64,000 bases of DNA, taken from NCBI RefSeq assembly GCF_900129395.1, contig NZ_FQVP01000005.1, positions 124,001 through 188,000 on the forward strand, given 5' to 3'. The DNA comes from Pseudosulfitobacter pseudonitzschiae. Its GTDB lineage: Bacteria > Pseudomonadota > Alphaproteobacteria > Rhodobacterales > Rhodobacteraceae. Both the position numbers and the translations under genes were made by a program. This document shows positions 26,138 through 35,164 of the stretch, piece after piece. The number at the start of each line of letters is the position of its first letter. Within the stretch, counting starts at the first letter, position 1. Under the pieces are notes generated by a model. The model searched no databases. It was not told where the DNA came from and was given only the letters and a program-made list of their open reading frames with translations.

Positions 26138-27204
26138 CACATATCCACCAATCCGCGCTTGCGCAGCAATATCCAGAGAAAAACCGGCGATCCCAGCAGG
26201 GCGGTGAGAATGCCGATGGGCAGTTCGGCAGGCGCCACGACGACGCGTGCGATCATGTCCGCCACCAACAGCAACGACGCGCCCAACAGGCCTGCGTTCA
26301 CCAAAAGCCCACGATGGTCCGGCCCCGTGGCCAGACGCAGCAGGTGCGGCACCACGATGCCGATGAAGCCGATCCCACCCGAGATGGCGACGGCCGTGCC
26401 GGTTGCGGCAGAAACGGCGAGGATGGCAATGGTTTTCGTGCGCTCGACCGGAATGCCCATATGGTGCGCGGCAGCCTCGCCTAGGGCCAGCCCGTTCAGA
26501 CCGCGGCCCAGGGTACAGGCCAAGGCGACCGACACCAGGATGACAGGGGCGGCGATGCTCAATTTCACCCACGATGCTCCGGCCAGCGACCCCAGCGACC
26601 AGAAAGTCAGCTCGCGCAGCTGCATGTCATCGGCCAGAAATATCAGTACCCCCGAAAAGGCGGCAAAAAGCGCGCTGAGCGCGATACCCGCCAGCAGCAT
26701 CGTTGCGACCGAGGTACGCCCCGCACGGGTCGACACGCGGTATAGCAATAACATCGACCCCCAGGCCCCCAGAAAGGCCGCGACCGGCAGCAATCCGGCG
26801 CCCAATGTGGTTTGTACCACGGCAGGCAGGGCGGCACCCAGAACGATAATGCTGATCGCGCCCAGTGACGCACCGGTGGTCACGCCCAGAATACCCGGAT
26901 CGGCCAGTGGGTTGCGGAACAGCCCCTGCATTACCGCACCGGACACGGCCAGCGCGCCACCGACGCAGATCCCCATGACCAGACGCGGCGCACGGATATC
27001 CCACAGCACGACCCGTTCGGTCAGGGTCAGCGCCTCGCCTTGTGCCAGTTTCCACAAGGCCCCCCACAACGAGGTGCCCGAGGCGCCGACGGCGAGGCTG
27101 ACCAGCGACACCAGCACCAGCAGCAGGCCCAGCCAGACGTGCGCGCGCCGCGCCGTGGTGCGCCTGTCGACAAAGGGCAGGGTTGCGGTGTCGCTGGCCA
27201 TCAT
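26137..27204 (-). CDS. hmuU: Heme ABC transporter permease
   Basis: A 355-residue FecCD-family permease with about ten membrane helices. It contains the family stretches FRNPLADPGILGVTTGASLGA and the coupling-helix region ALGEAAAHHMGIPVERTK, and ends in the usual PVFLWILLRKRG. It forms the membrane channel for heme with HmuV. The ATG at 27204 overlaps the TGA of hmuT (TGATG), so hmuT, hmuU and hmuV are translationally coupled. Confidence 0.93.
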   Translation of the reverse strand: MMASDTATLPFVDRRTTARRAHVWLGLLLVLVSLVSLAVGASGTSLWGALWKLAQGEALTLTERVVLWDIRAPRLVMGICVGGALAVSGAVMQGLFRNPLADPGILGVTTGASLGAISIIVLGAALPAVVQTTLGAGLLPVAAFLGAWGSMLLLYRVSTRAGRTSVATMLLAGIALSALFAAFSGVLIFLADDMQLRELTFWSLGSLAGASWVKLSIAAPVILVSVALACTLGRGLNGLALGEAAAHHMGIPVERTKTIAILAVSAATGTAVAISGGIGFIGIVVPHLLRLATGPDHRGLLVNAGLLGASLLLVADMIARVVVAPAELPIGILTALLGSPVFLWILLRKRGLVDM

Positions 27205-28070
27205 CAACCTTGTCCCTGCAACGCATCATGCAGCGCTTGCGCTGCTTGTGGTGTGCGCGGACCAAAGCCCAGCAGCAACAGCCCGTCCATCTTGACCAGC
27301 GCGCCCGCTTCGGCGGCGGGGGTGGTGGCCATTTCGGGCATCGCAAACAGTGCCTCGGCAGTGCTGGAATGATCGCCTTCGCGGTCCATCATCAGTACCA
27401 CGTCCGGTGCCGCGACCGAAATCGCCTCGGCGGTCAGTTCGCGGTAGCCTTCGAACTGGTCAATGGCGTTGATGCCCCCCGCCAGTGCGATGATCGCATC
27501 AGCAGCCGTGTTGCTGCCCGATGCCATGATACGCCCGCCTTGGGTGCTCAGCACGAACAGGACCCGCTTGGGCGCGCCCTGCGATTGGTTTACCTGCTGC
27601 GCGACGGTGTCAAAGTCGGACTTTACCTGATCGCGCAGAATCTGCGCCTTGTCCGGCACACCCAGTGCCGCTCCGATTGCGGTGATCTTGGTCAGCACCC
27701 CGTCCGCCGAAAAGGGCGCAGGAACAACAACCATGGGCACCGATGCAGCTTCGAGCACCGAAATCGTCTCGGGCGGACCCGCGCCCGGCTCGGTCAGGAT
27801 CAGCGTCGGCTGCACGCTCAGCACGCCTTCGGCGGCCAGCGCGCGCATATAGCCGATATCTGTCAGCTCTTCTGCCGCAGCGGGATAGGTCGAGGTGGAA
27901 TCGCGCGCCACCAGGCGGCTCTCCTCGCCCAGGGCATAGACGATCTCGGTCGTGGCCCCGCCAATGGCGACAACGCGGCTGGTATCATAGGGCGCGGCAA
28001 AGGCAGCCAACGGCAGCGTGCAGGCCACCGCCGTTGTTGCCAGCGCCCGCATCAGGGTTCTGCGTTTCAT
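27204..28070 (-). CDS. hmuT: Periplasmic heme-binding protein
   Basis: A 288-residue exported binding protein. The signal peptide ends near LAAFAAP; the mature chain has the cluster A-2 binding-protein pattern, starting RVVAIGGATTEIVYALG and continuing with the heme-family stretch IGYMRALAAEGVLS, whose Tyr is the expected axial heme ligand in HmuT/ShuT proteins. It captures heme delivered by the TonB-dependent receptor and hands it to HmuUV. The start at 28070 overlaps the end of hmuS by 4 bases. Confidence 0.92.
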   Translation of the reverse strand: MKRRTLMRALATTAVACTLPLAAFAAPYDTSRVVAIGGATTEIVYALGEESRLVARDSTSTYPAAAEELTDIGYMRALAAEGVLSVQPTLILTEPGAGPPETISVLEAASVPMVVVPAPFSADGVLTKITAIGAALGVPDKAQILRDQVKSDFDTVAQQVNQSQGAPKRVLFVLSTQGGRIMASGSNTAADAIIALAGGINAIDQFEGYRELTAEAISVAAPDVVLMMDREGDHSSTAEALFAMPEMATTPAAEAGALVKMDGLLLLGFGPRTPQAAQALHDALQGQG

Positions 28071-29122
28071 GCAACCGCCTCCGGCGCAAGCGCGGGCAGG
28101 GCGTCCACGATGGCGCGCCATTGGGGGCGGCTGTCGTAGTCGTCCTTGCGCACGCCAAAGACCTGAAAGATCAGCCCGCCATCTGCATCGAATGCCTCGA
28201 CCGACACGGCCTTGCCGCGCTGGGTGGGCTTGTCGACGGCATAGACCTCGGCCACGTGGTCCAGACGCAGGTGCAGGTTGAAACCGGGGTCCATCACGTT
28301 CTGCCAGGGGCCCATCGGCTTGAGTGTCTCGATAGGGCCGGTGTGGATCTGGATACAACCACGGTTGCCGACAAAGACCATGACCTCGATGCCCGCTGCC
28401 TGAACGTCATGCAACATCCGGTCAATCGCACCGGTGGCCAGCGGGCGCACGAAAGGCGCGCCGGCAATGCGGTAAGCGCCCAAACGGTTCATCCGCAGTT
28501 TCGAGGTCAGGCGCATGAACTGGTGCGTGTCGGTCATCTTGGACCATTCCGATTGCAGCAAGTTCAGCTTTTCAGGATTTGACTTGGCGGCTTCGGTCGG
28601 CGCGCGCGCGGCCAGTTCCAGATGTGTCGGCTGCTCGGACAGGGCAGCCTCGGACCTGGCGGCGTCCCAAGCGGGCACGAAGGCCGCGTCGCGCAGGAAA
28701 ATCTTGTGCACCGCGTCCCCTGCGGCATCGAACACCTGAAGACTGCGGCGCAGTCCGGTCTCTGTTTCCTTTTCGACCATGAAGGCGTGGCGCCAGTGCG
28801 ACGGAAACAGGCGCAGGTCGATCTTGTCGTTCAGCACCATCGCCGCATGTGCGCCCGAGGTGTAGTTGGCATAGCTGCCGACTTTTTCGTTCACGCAAGA
28901 CACGTTGCGCGTCAGCGCCATGACCTCGCCCAGTTGGCTGGCGATGCCCATGATGGTGTCGGGATGCGGCGCGATATGGGTGACGCCCTGACCGGTGTGG
29001 GCGGCAATCAGTTGCGCCTCGGTGATGCCCAGTTTGTCGGCAAGGTCGCGTTCGCGCAACTTGGCGTACTCAATACGCGCTGCGCGAATCTGCTCTGCGG
29101 ATGGTGGTGTTGTTTGGCCCAT
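28067..29122 (-). CDS. hmuS: Cytoplasmic heme-degrading/chaperone protein (HemS/HmuS family)
   Basis: A 351-residue protein with the internal two-fold repeat of HemS/HmuS: each half carries a conserved block (GEVMALTRNVSCVNEKVG in the first; VMVFVGNRGCIQIHTGP in the second). The family binds incoming heme in the cytoplasm and releases iron or passes heme on. It is the first gene of hmuSTUV and is divergent from the receptor gene hmuR, sharing a 236-base control region. Confidence 0.9.
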   Translation of the reverse strand: MGQTTPPSAEQIRAARIEYAKLRERDLADKLGITEAQLIAAHTGQGVTHIAPHPDTIMGIASQLGEVMALTRNVSCVNEKVGSYANYTSGAHAAMVLNDKIDLRLFPSHWRHAFMVEKETETGLRRSLQVFDAAGDAVHKIFLRDAAFVPAWDAARSEAALSEQPTHLELAARAPTEAAKSNPEKLNLLQSEWSKMTDTHQFMRLTSKLRMNRLGAYRIAGAPFVRPLATGAIDRMLHDVQAAGIEVMVFVGNRGCIQIHTGPIETLKPMGPWQNVMDPGFNLHLRLDHVAEVYAVDKPTQRGKAVSVEAFDADGGLIFQVFGVRKDDYDSRPQWRAIVDALPALAPEAVA

Positions 29123-29358
29123 GAAGTCCCTCTGGGTTGCTCAGTATGATGGGAAGAACTGGCTGCGGCCCGAGTTTCGGGGGACGTGGCTGGGCGGGTT
29201 TGGAAAACCTCTGCCTTTAATTCTTGACAGTTTTAGTCTGATTAAATAGGGGACTGCAAGCGACAAGTTTTCGACTTGCCGAGACATCAAAATCAAACGC
29301 CAAGCCAGCCCTTTCGCAAGCCCAAGGCAACCGCCACGCATTGCGAAGGGACTCCTGC
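29123..29358. promoter_or_regulatory. Divergent hmuS/hmuR control region
   Basis: The gap holds TTGACA at 29224-29229 followed by the AT-rich near-palindrome TTTAGTCTGATTAAA (29232-29246). The segment GATTAAAT (29240-29247) also occurs just downstream of TTGACA before hemP (35062-35080), so a common iron-responsive repressor (Irr-, RirA- or Fur-type in this group of bacteria) may act at both. The factor is inferred. Confidence 0.45.
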
Positions 29359-31362
29359 ATGACTTTCCGAACCACACGGGCACGTTTATGTGCTTCTACC
29401 GCCGCGCTGATCACAGTCGGCGTTGCATCGGGCGCGTTTGCCCAAGATCCCACCGAGGATTACCTTGGTGAAATCGTGCTGGGCGAGGGCAAGCGCGCGG
29501 TGCAGACTGACACCGCCATCCCCGTCACCGTCGTTGATCAGGACGAAATCGAAGACCGCCAGGCCGGTACCATTGCCGAGCTGATCGACACTGTTCCCGG
29601 AGTGACACTGGTCAACGGCACCACAGCGGCCGGTTCGGGCATCAACATTCGTGGCTACGGGGCAAACAGCACCTATGGCACAGATGGTAAGGTTCTGGTG
29701 CAGATCGACGGTGCGACCAAGGGCAGCGAAGAGTTGTACCGCATCGGTTCGCAGCTGTACACCGACCCGTTCCTGTACCGCGAGATCGAAGTGTTGCGCG
29801 GCACGGTCGGGTCGTTTGAATATGGCTCTGGCGTGTTCGGCGGCGTTGTGCGGCTGGAAACCATCGACGCCAGGGACCTGACACGGGGAGAGTTGGGCTT
29901 TGTCGGGCGGCAAACGCTGGACTTTTCCACCAACGGCAACGGGTTGGCATCGTCAACCACGCTGGCGTGGCAACCGGATGAACAGTTCGAGGTGTTGTTC
30001 AACTATACCCGCCGCCAGTTGGGCGTGCGCACCGATGGCGATGGCAACCAGATCAATCCTGACGCGGGCGACATTGACGATCCCTCGGGCCTGCTCAAGG
30101 CGCGCTATACCTTTGGCGCGGGCAACGACCAGTTCGTCGAGTTCAGCTATACCAAGACCCAGCAGGAACAGTTCGACGTGCCTTATGACCAGTTTGGCAC
30201 GACACCGTTCGGCAACGTCGACCGTTATATCGAAAACGAAGTCGCCACGCTGCGCTACAACTACAATCCCGGCGATGTGGCATGGCTGAATGTCACAGCC
30301 GAACTGCTGTATTCGGACGAGCTGGTGGAGAGTGAGGCGATCAATGGCCCGAACGCCTTGCTGGATGCCGACAACCGCTATCGCACCACGACATTCCGCG
30401 TGAAGAACGAGGCACTGTTCAGCACGGGCGCCATCGACCACGAACTGCGCACGGGTATCGAATTCATCCAGCGTGAACGCTCTGACGCGACAGCAGGGTC
30501 CGCCCCTGGCGGGACCAAGGATGCGCTGGCGTTCTATGCCGTGGATGAAATGCAGATCGGGGACCGTTGGACGATCACGCCCGCCCTGCGCTATGAAAAC
30601 CAGACGATTACGCAGGACCCGCTGAACGGCAACGCGAAATATGACAAGGACGCGCTGATGGGTGGCGTTTCGGCGCGTTATGCCTTTGGCAATGGTTGGG
30701 CGGTGTTCGGGTCGGCCTCGTACACCGAGAACCTGCCGATCATCGACGATCTGGATGATGCTGTCTTTATCGGTCAGTCGGAACAGGGCCGCAGCTATGA
30801 AATCGGCGTGGCTTACGATTCCGTTGATGTGTTCCGCAGCGGCGACAGCCTTGCGTTCAAGGTCAACTATTACAATGACCACCTGACCGATCTCACCACC
30901 TATGTGGGGCGTCCGGCGACAGAAACCGTCACCGCAGTTGACCGCGAGGGCATCGAACTCGAGGCCGCATATGCGATGGAAAATGGCTATTACATTGACG
31001 CCAACGCGCATATTTCCAAGGGCACAGCCTACAGGGAGAACTCGCTTACCGCGCCCGTAGGCGACTGGTATCAGAACCCGCAGGACAACCTGCGCCTGAC
31101 ACTGGGCCGCAAGTTCAGCGACGAGCTTGACCTGAGCTGGGAAGTCGAAGCGGCCAAACGCTATGACGAAGGTGGCACCGTTTCGCCCGGTTTCGGCGTG
31201 CACAACCTGCGGGCCACCTATGTGCCGCAGAACGGTGTGCTGGAAGGCAGCACCATCCGCTTTGGTGTCGAGAACCTCTTTGACAAGACCTATCAGCCGC
31301 GCCTGTCCACCCGCAACGCGACGGGCCGGACGTTCAAGGTGACCCTGTCCACAACATTCTAA
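29359..31362 (+). CDS. hmuR: TonB-dependent heme/hemoglobin receptor
   Basis: A 667-residue outer-membrane receptor. The signal peptide is cut after SGAFAQ. A TonB-box-like EIVLGE follows, then a plug domain (IPVTVVDQDEIEDRQ, NIRGYGANSTYG, IEVLRGTVGSFEYGSGVFGG) and a 22-strand-type barrel ending in Phe (VTLSTTF). WYQNPQDNL lies where heme receptors carry an NPxxL-type motif. It brings heme across the outer membrane using energy from the ExbB/ExbD/TonB complex encoded downstream. ATG 29359 follows AAGGGA; the in-frame TTG at 29341 is rejected. Confidence 0.92.
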   Translation: MTFRTTRARLCASTAALITVGVASGAFAQDPTEDYLGEIVLGEGKRAVQTDTAIPVTVVDQDEIEDRQAGTIAELIDTVPGVTLVNGTTAAGSGINIRGYGANSTYGTDGKVLVQIDGATKGSEELYRIGSQLYTDPFLYREIEVLRGTVGSFEYGSGVFGGVVRLETIDARDLTRGELGFVGRQTLDFSTNGNGLASSTTLAWQPDEQFEVLFNYTRRQLGVRTDGDGNQINPDAGDIDDPSGLLKARYTFGAGNDQFVEFSYTKTQQEQFDVPYDQFGTTPFGNVDRYIENEVATLRYNYNPGDVAWLNVTAELLYSDELVESEAINGPNALLDADNRYRTTTFRVKNEALFSTGAIDHELRTGIEFIQRERSDATAGSAPGGTKDALAFYAVDEMQIGDRWTITPALRYENQTITQDPLNGNAKYDKDALMGGVSARYAFGNGWAVFGSASYTENLPIIDDLDDAVFIGQSEQGRSYEIGVAYDSVDVFRSGDSLAFKVNYYNDHLTDLTTYVGRPATETVTAVDREGIELEAAYAMENGYYIDANAHISKGTAYRENSLTAPVGDWYQNPQDNLRLTLGRKFSDELDLSWEVEAAKRYDEGGTVSPGFGVHNLRATYVPQNGVLEGSTIRFGVENLFDKTYQPRLSTRNATGRTFKVTLSTTF

Positions 31363-31383
31363 GCGCTAGGAAAAGGAAACCCC

Positions 31384-31824
31384 ATGCAGCCACATCGCCA
31401 CATAGGCACCTCCCTTGCCTTTGCTGCCGCGCTTTTTGGCACGGCGGCGCAGGCCCAGGAGACGACATCGCCCAAAGGCAGTGTCGCATTGGAACTGAAC
31501 GCAGCGGATCTGGTGGGCGAAGCCTGCCGGATCACCTTTGTCGCCACCAACACCGGTGCGGCACCGATTGATCGCGCGGTGTATGAAACCGTTCTGTTTG
31601 ATGCGGACGGCGGGGTGATGATGTTGACGCTGTTTGATTTTGGCAGCCTTCCCGCGGGTGTGCCGCGTGTGCGCCAGTTTCAGATTGCCGACACCGCCTG
31701 CGGGCGGATCGGATCGTTGCTGATCAACGGGGCAGGGACCTGCACGGTTGATGGCGCGGCGTCGGATATCTGCGCCAAGGGACTGGCCACCTCCAGCCGT
31801 CTGAACATCGCATTGCAAGGATAG
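31384..31824 (+). CDS. Small exported protein of the heme locus, unknown function
   Basis: A 146-residue protein with a signal peptide (cut near AAQAQE). The mature part is beta-rich and holds four Cys (GEACRITF, ADTACGRIG, GAGTCTVDG, SDICAKG), which could form two disulfides in the periplasm. It sits between hmuR and exbB, 21 bases after the receptor and 4 before exbB, so it is part of the heme-uptake transcript. No named family is recognised; a role in receptor or Ton function is inferred from position only. Confidence 0.7.
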   Translation: MQPHRHIGTSLAFAAALFGTAAQAQETTSPKGSVALELNAADLVGEACRITFVATNTGAAPIDRAVYETVLFDADGGVMMLTLFDFGSLPAGVPRVRQFQIADTACGRIGSLLINGAGTCTVDGAASDICAKGLATSSRLNIALQG

Positions 31825-31828
31825 AGCC

Positions 31829-32470
31829 ATGTTTGATCTGTCACAGCTTCAGGCGCTTTACGACCTGGGTGGCCCCGTGGTCGCCGTTCTGGTGGGTGTC
31901 TCGATTTTGACGCTGGCCGTCATTCTGTACAAACTCTGGCAGTTTCGCGCCGCCCGCGTGGGCCAGCATACGGCGATCCGGCGCGCGCTGATGCATTGGG
32001 ACGCAGGCGCCCGCGAGGCGGCTGCACGGGATCTGGAAAGCTCGCGCAGCTATCTGGCTCCCGTGGTCGCAAACGCCATGGCCGCGCCCGCAGCAGCAGA
32101 CCGCGCCGCCCGGCTGTTCGCCGAGGCCGAGGCGCGGTTCCTGGCGCTGGAGCGCGGCTTTCGGCTGTTGGACAGCGTCGCACAGCTGGCCCCGCTGATG
32201 GGTCTGTTCGGCACGGTTCTGGGCATGATCGAGGCGTTCCAGGCCTTGCAGAACGCAGGGTCGTCGGTGGACCCGTCGCTGCTGGCCGGGGGGATCTGGG
32301 TGGCACTGCTGACCACGGCGGTCGGGCTGGCCGTGGCGATGCCCACGTCGATTGTCCTGTCGTGGTTCGAGGCGCGGATGACCTCCGAACGTGTCTTTGC
32401 CGAACAGGCGCTGACAACCATTCTAGCCCCGTCCAAGAGCGCGTTGGAACAGGTGCGTGATGCCGCTTAG
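31829..32470 (+). CDS. exbB: ExbB-type proton channel subunit
   Basis: A 213-residue MotA/TolQ/ExbB-family protein with three membrane helices: one near residues 15-35 (VVAVLVGVSILTLAVILYKL) and two in the C-terminal half (APLMGLFGTVLGMIEAF and WVALLTTAVGLAVAMPTSIV). It forms the proton-driven motor with ExbD. The gene ends 11 bases inside the first exbD. Confidence 0.92.
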   Translation: MFDLSQLQALYDLGGPVVAVLVGVSILTLAVILYKLWQFRAARVGQHTAIRRALMHWDAGAREAAARDLESSRSYLAPVVANAMAAPAAADRAARLFAEAEARFLALERGFRLLDSVAQLAPLMGLFGTVLGMIEAFQALQNAGSSVDPSLLAGGIWVALLTTAVGLAVAMPTSIVLSWFEARMTSERVFAEQALTTILAPSKSALEQVRDAA

Positions 32471-32846
32471 GGCCACCAGACAGCGGCGCAAGCTGTCGAT
32501 GACCTCCCTGATCGACGTGATTTTCCTGCTGCTGCTGTTCTTCATGCTGTCCTCGACCTTTTCGAAATTTGCCGAGGTCGAGGTGCAGGCTGCCTCTGGT
32601 GGCGGGCAGCCTTCGGGCGATCAGGCGCTTGCGTTCCTGCGTGCCACGCCAGAGGGGCTGAGCCTGAACGGCACGGCGCTGGGCGTTGATGAATTGCCCC
32701 AACGCCTGCGCGACTTGCAGGCAGGCAAGCCACTGGTTCTGTTGGTGAACCTGAACACTGAGGTCGATGCGCAGGCGATGACCGACATTCTGGTCGCGGT
32801 GCGCGGTATTCCTGATCTGGCAGTGAGCGTCATGGGGGCATCATGA
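32460..32846 (+). CDS. exbD: ExbD-type motor subunit, first copy
   Basis: A 128-residue protein with a short cytoplasmic N-terminus, one membrane helix carrying the essential Asp (SMTSLIDVIFLLLLFFMLSS) and a periplasmic domain. The Asp is present in the expected position, so it should conduct protons with ExbB. ATG 32460 overlaps exbB; a GTG three bases earlier is possible. Confidence 0.9.
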   Translation: MPLRATRQRRKLSMTSLIDVIFLLLLFFMLSSTFSKFAEVEVQAASGGGQPSGDQALAFLRATPEGLSLNGTALGVDELPQRLRDLQAGKPLVLLVNLNTEVDAQAMTDILVAVRGIPDLAVSVMGAS

Positions 32847-33223
32847 GAGCACATAGACAGAAATCCGAACGCGAGCCGACGATTGCGCTGATCAACATCG
32901 TCTTTCTGATGCTGGTGTTCTTCATGGTGGCAGGCACCCTGGCCGCCCCGCTGGACTCTGAGTTGAAGCTGGTCAAAACCGCGGACCTCAAGGGCGAAGC
33001 GCCGGCCGATGCGTTGGTGATCGGGGCCGACGGTGCGCTGACCCATCGCGGTCAGCCGGTGGATGTCGCGAACTTTCTCGCCGCTGTGCCCGCTGCTGTT
33101 CAGACCGCGCGCATGATCCCCGACCGAGCGGCCCCCGCGCATACGGTGATCGAAACGGCCCGGGCCTTGCGTGCGGCGGGTGCGGAACGCGTTGTGATCG
33201 TTACGGAAAAGGCCCTGCAATGA
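32843..33223 (+). CDS. ExbD-type motor subunit, second copy lacking the helix Asp
   Basis: A 126-residue ExbD/TolR-family protein: N-terminal Arg/Lys-rich segment, one membrane helix (IALINIVFLMLVFFMVAG) and a periplasmic domain ending in the usual ERVVIVTE strand. In place of the essential Asp of the ExbD helix (LIDVIF in the first copy) it reads LINIVF, with Asn. This substitution should remove the proton-carrying side chain, so the subunit may act only with the first ExbD in a mixed complex. It overlaps the first exbD by 4 bases and tonB by 4 bases. Confidence 0.88.
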   Translation: MRAHRQKSEREPTIALINIVFLMLVFFMVAGTLAAPLDSELKLVKTADLKGEAPADALVIGADGALTHRGQPVDVANFLAAVPAAVQTARMIPDRAAPAHTVIETARALRAAGAERVVIVTEKALQ

Positions 33224-34125
33224 TCCGTCGTTCCTGGAAGATCGCCGCCCTGTTTCTGGGCTGCTCCGTCGCCGCCCATGCCGCGATACTGAGCCTTGCG
33301 GGCAAGGACGAAGCGCCACAGGTCGAGGGCGGGGCACCGGCGACTGTTGCCGAGCTGGGCAACAGCTTTGCCGATATGGCCGCCGGTGTGATGACGCCAG
33401 ATGCCGTCGAAACGGTGCAAGAGGTGGCCGAGCCACCTGCACAGCAACCCGACACGGCACAGGAAACGCCGCCCGAGCCTGTCGAGATGGCGCGAGCCGA
33501 ACCGGTCGAGGCCGTGCCCGCCGAAACGCAACCTTCTGTTGTCGTGCCGGTCTCTCCGGTGCCAACCACACCGTTGCAAGCCCAAGAACCACCGTCCGAG
33601 GTCACTGCCGCGCTGACGCCCGAGGTTCAACAAGCCTTGCCCGAAGAGCCCGCCACGCAAGTGTCGCGCCGCCCCGCATTGCGTCCCAAATCCATCGAGG
33701 CGCAGGCCCCCAAACCACAACCGAAACCTGCGCCAAAACCGAAGCCGCAGCCCAAAGGGAATGCCAAGGCCAATGCCGTCTCGGGGACCACCGACGGGCA
33801 GGCTGGCGCCAAGGCCAGGGCCGCCGCCGATCGTCAGGCCGCCGCAGCGGCCAAGGCTGCGAATGCCGCGGCCAGCAATTATCCCGGTCAGGTGATGGCA
33901 CGTATTGCCCGCCTGCCGCGTCCGCGCACCAGCAGTCGCGGTTCGGCCACCATCGCCTTTACCATCGCAGGAAACGGAGGACTGTCAGGCGCGCAGGTTG
34001 CTGCCAGTTCCGGTTCGGCGCAACTGGACCAGGCCGCGCTTGAACTGGTGCGCCGCGCCAGTCCCTTTCCGCCGCCACCCAAGGGGGCGCAACGCAGCTT
34101 TTCGATCCGTATCAAAGGGCGCTGA
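33220..34125 (+). CDS. tonB: TonB energy transducer
   Basis: A 301-residue protein. An N-terminal membrane anchor (IAALFLGCSVAAHAAILSL) is followed by a long Pro/Glu/Ala-rich spacer (about 45-205) with a Lys-Pro segment (PKPQPKPAPKPKPQPKG) and a C-terminal TonB domain (YPGQVMARIARLPRP, GSATIAFTIAGNG, ASSGSAQLDQAALELVRRA). It spans the periplasm to drive HmuR. It lies last in the hmuR-exbB-exbD-exbD-tonB run and is probably dedicated to heme uptake. Confidence 0.92.
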   Translation: MIRRSWKIAALFLGCSVAAHAAILSLAGKDEAPQVEGGAPATVAELGNSFADMAAGVMTPDAVETVQEVAEPPAQQPDTAQETPPEPVEMARAEPVEAVPAETQPSVVVPVSPVPTTPLQAQEPPSEVTAALTPEVQQALPEEPATQVSRRPALRPKSIEAQAPKPQPKPAPKPKPQPKGNAKANAVSGTTDGQAGAKARAAADRQAAAAAKAANAAASNYPGQVMARIARLPRPRTSSRGSATIAFTIAGNGGLSGAQVAASSGSAQLDQAALELVRRASPFPPPPKGAQRSFSIRIKGR

Positions 34126-34196
34126 CTCCCACGATTGCTCCTGCGACCTGTTCGACGCACAGTGCCCTCGGGAGCGACGCCAAGAGGAGAAGGCCC

Positions 34197-34968
34197 ATGA
34201 AGATCGTCGATCTGTCGAACCCGCTGGAGAACACGCAATACGCCGATCCGCCGGGTTTGGGTCCCAGGATTGATTACATGGGGCACGACCAGACGGCGGA
34301 TCAGATGTTGCAGTTCTTTCCCGGCGTGACGCGCGACCAGTTGCCCGGCGGCGAAGGCTGGGCGGTCGAGCAGGTCACCCTGTCGACACACAACGGCACC
34401 CATCTGGACGCGCCCTATCATTATCATTCGACAATGGACGGCGGCAGACGCGCGATCACCATCGATGAGGTGCCGCGTGAATGGTGCTACGGGCGTGGGG
34501 TGAAGCTGGACTTTCGCCATTTCGCGGACGGCCATGTGGTGACAGGCGACGAGATGTCCGCGGCCTTTCACGCCATCGGGCATGAACTCACGCCAGGGGA
34601 CATCGTTCTGGTCAACACGGCGGCGGGGGGTGGTTTACGGGCAGGCGCAGTATGTGGGCACAGGCTGTGGCATGGGACACGACGCGACAGTCTTTCTGAC
34701 CGAGCGCGGGGTGCGGGTCTGCGGGACAGATGCGTGGAGCTGGGACGCCCCCTTTGTCCACACCGCAGCACGGGTGGCCGAGACTGGCGACGCCGGGCTG
34801 ATCTGGGAAGGACACCGCGCGGGCATGGTGCGGGGGTACTGCCATATCGAAAAGCTGGCGAACCGCGCGGCGCTGCGAGCGACTGGTTTTGATGTCGCCT
34901 GCTTTCCGGTGAAGATCAAGGATGCGAGCGCAGGCTGGTGTCGTCCGGTGGCGATGTTCCGGGCGTGA
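34197..34968 (+). pseudogene. Cyclase/kynurenine-formamidase-like hydrolase, frameshifted
   Basis: Two overlapping frames together encode one cyclase-family (PF04199-type) metal hydrolase of about 256 residues. The first has the hallmark metal motif STHNGTHLDAPYHYH and runs to NTAAG; the sequence then continues in the +1 frame as VVYGQAQYVGTGCGMG and GTDAWSWDAPF, typical of the family C-terminal half. The break is at a run of six G (34625-34630). Removing one G restores NTAAGVVYG in one frame, so the cause is a single-base insertion or a sequencing error. As written, the first frame reads through into unrelated sequence to 34892. The start has GGAGAAGG upstream. The family includes KynB, but this longer type is not KynB proper. 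Confidence 0.8.
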
Positions 34969-34979
34969 GCTTTTCAACC

Positions 34980-34995
34980 CCCGACTTCGGTCGGG
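34980..34995 (+). terminator. Small stem-loop after the cyclase gene
   Basis: CCCGAC and GTCGGG pair around a TTCG tetraloop, 12 bases after the stop. The stem is only 6 bp and no T-run follows on the plus strand, so it may be a weak terminator or an mRNA end stabiliser. Confidence 0.35.
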
Positions 34996-35061
34996 CGCTG
35001 CCCATTGTGGCGCGGTTTTGCGCAAGCGACAACAAACTCTGGGGTTGAGCCATTTCCCCAT

Positions 35062-35080
35062 TTGACAATTCCGATTAAAT
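35062..35080 (+). promoter_or_regulatory. Promoter/operator candidate upstream of hemP
   Basis: TTGACA (35062-35067) is followed by ATTCCGATTAAAT, sharing GATTAAAT with the hmuR control region. It lies about 85 bases before hemP. A clear -10 at standard spacing was not found, so the segment may be mainly an iron-responsive operator. Confidence 0.4.
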
Positions 35081-35164
35081 CACTCAGGTATTGAAGGAGA
35101 GGTCCAGCCACCCCGAGTCACGCATCGGGCCAGCCCGACGGTTGCAAGACAAAGGGACAGAGCC

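Noticed and set aside
34197-34968. Kynurenine formamidase supplying the kyn operon
   Set aside because: It has the family metal motif but is longer than KynB, lies in the heme region 20 kb away and is frameshifted as written.
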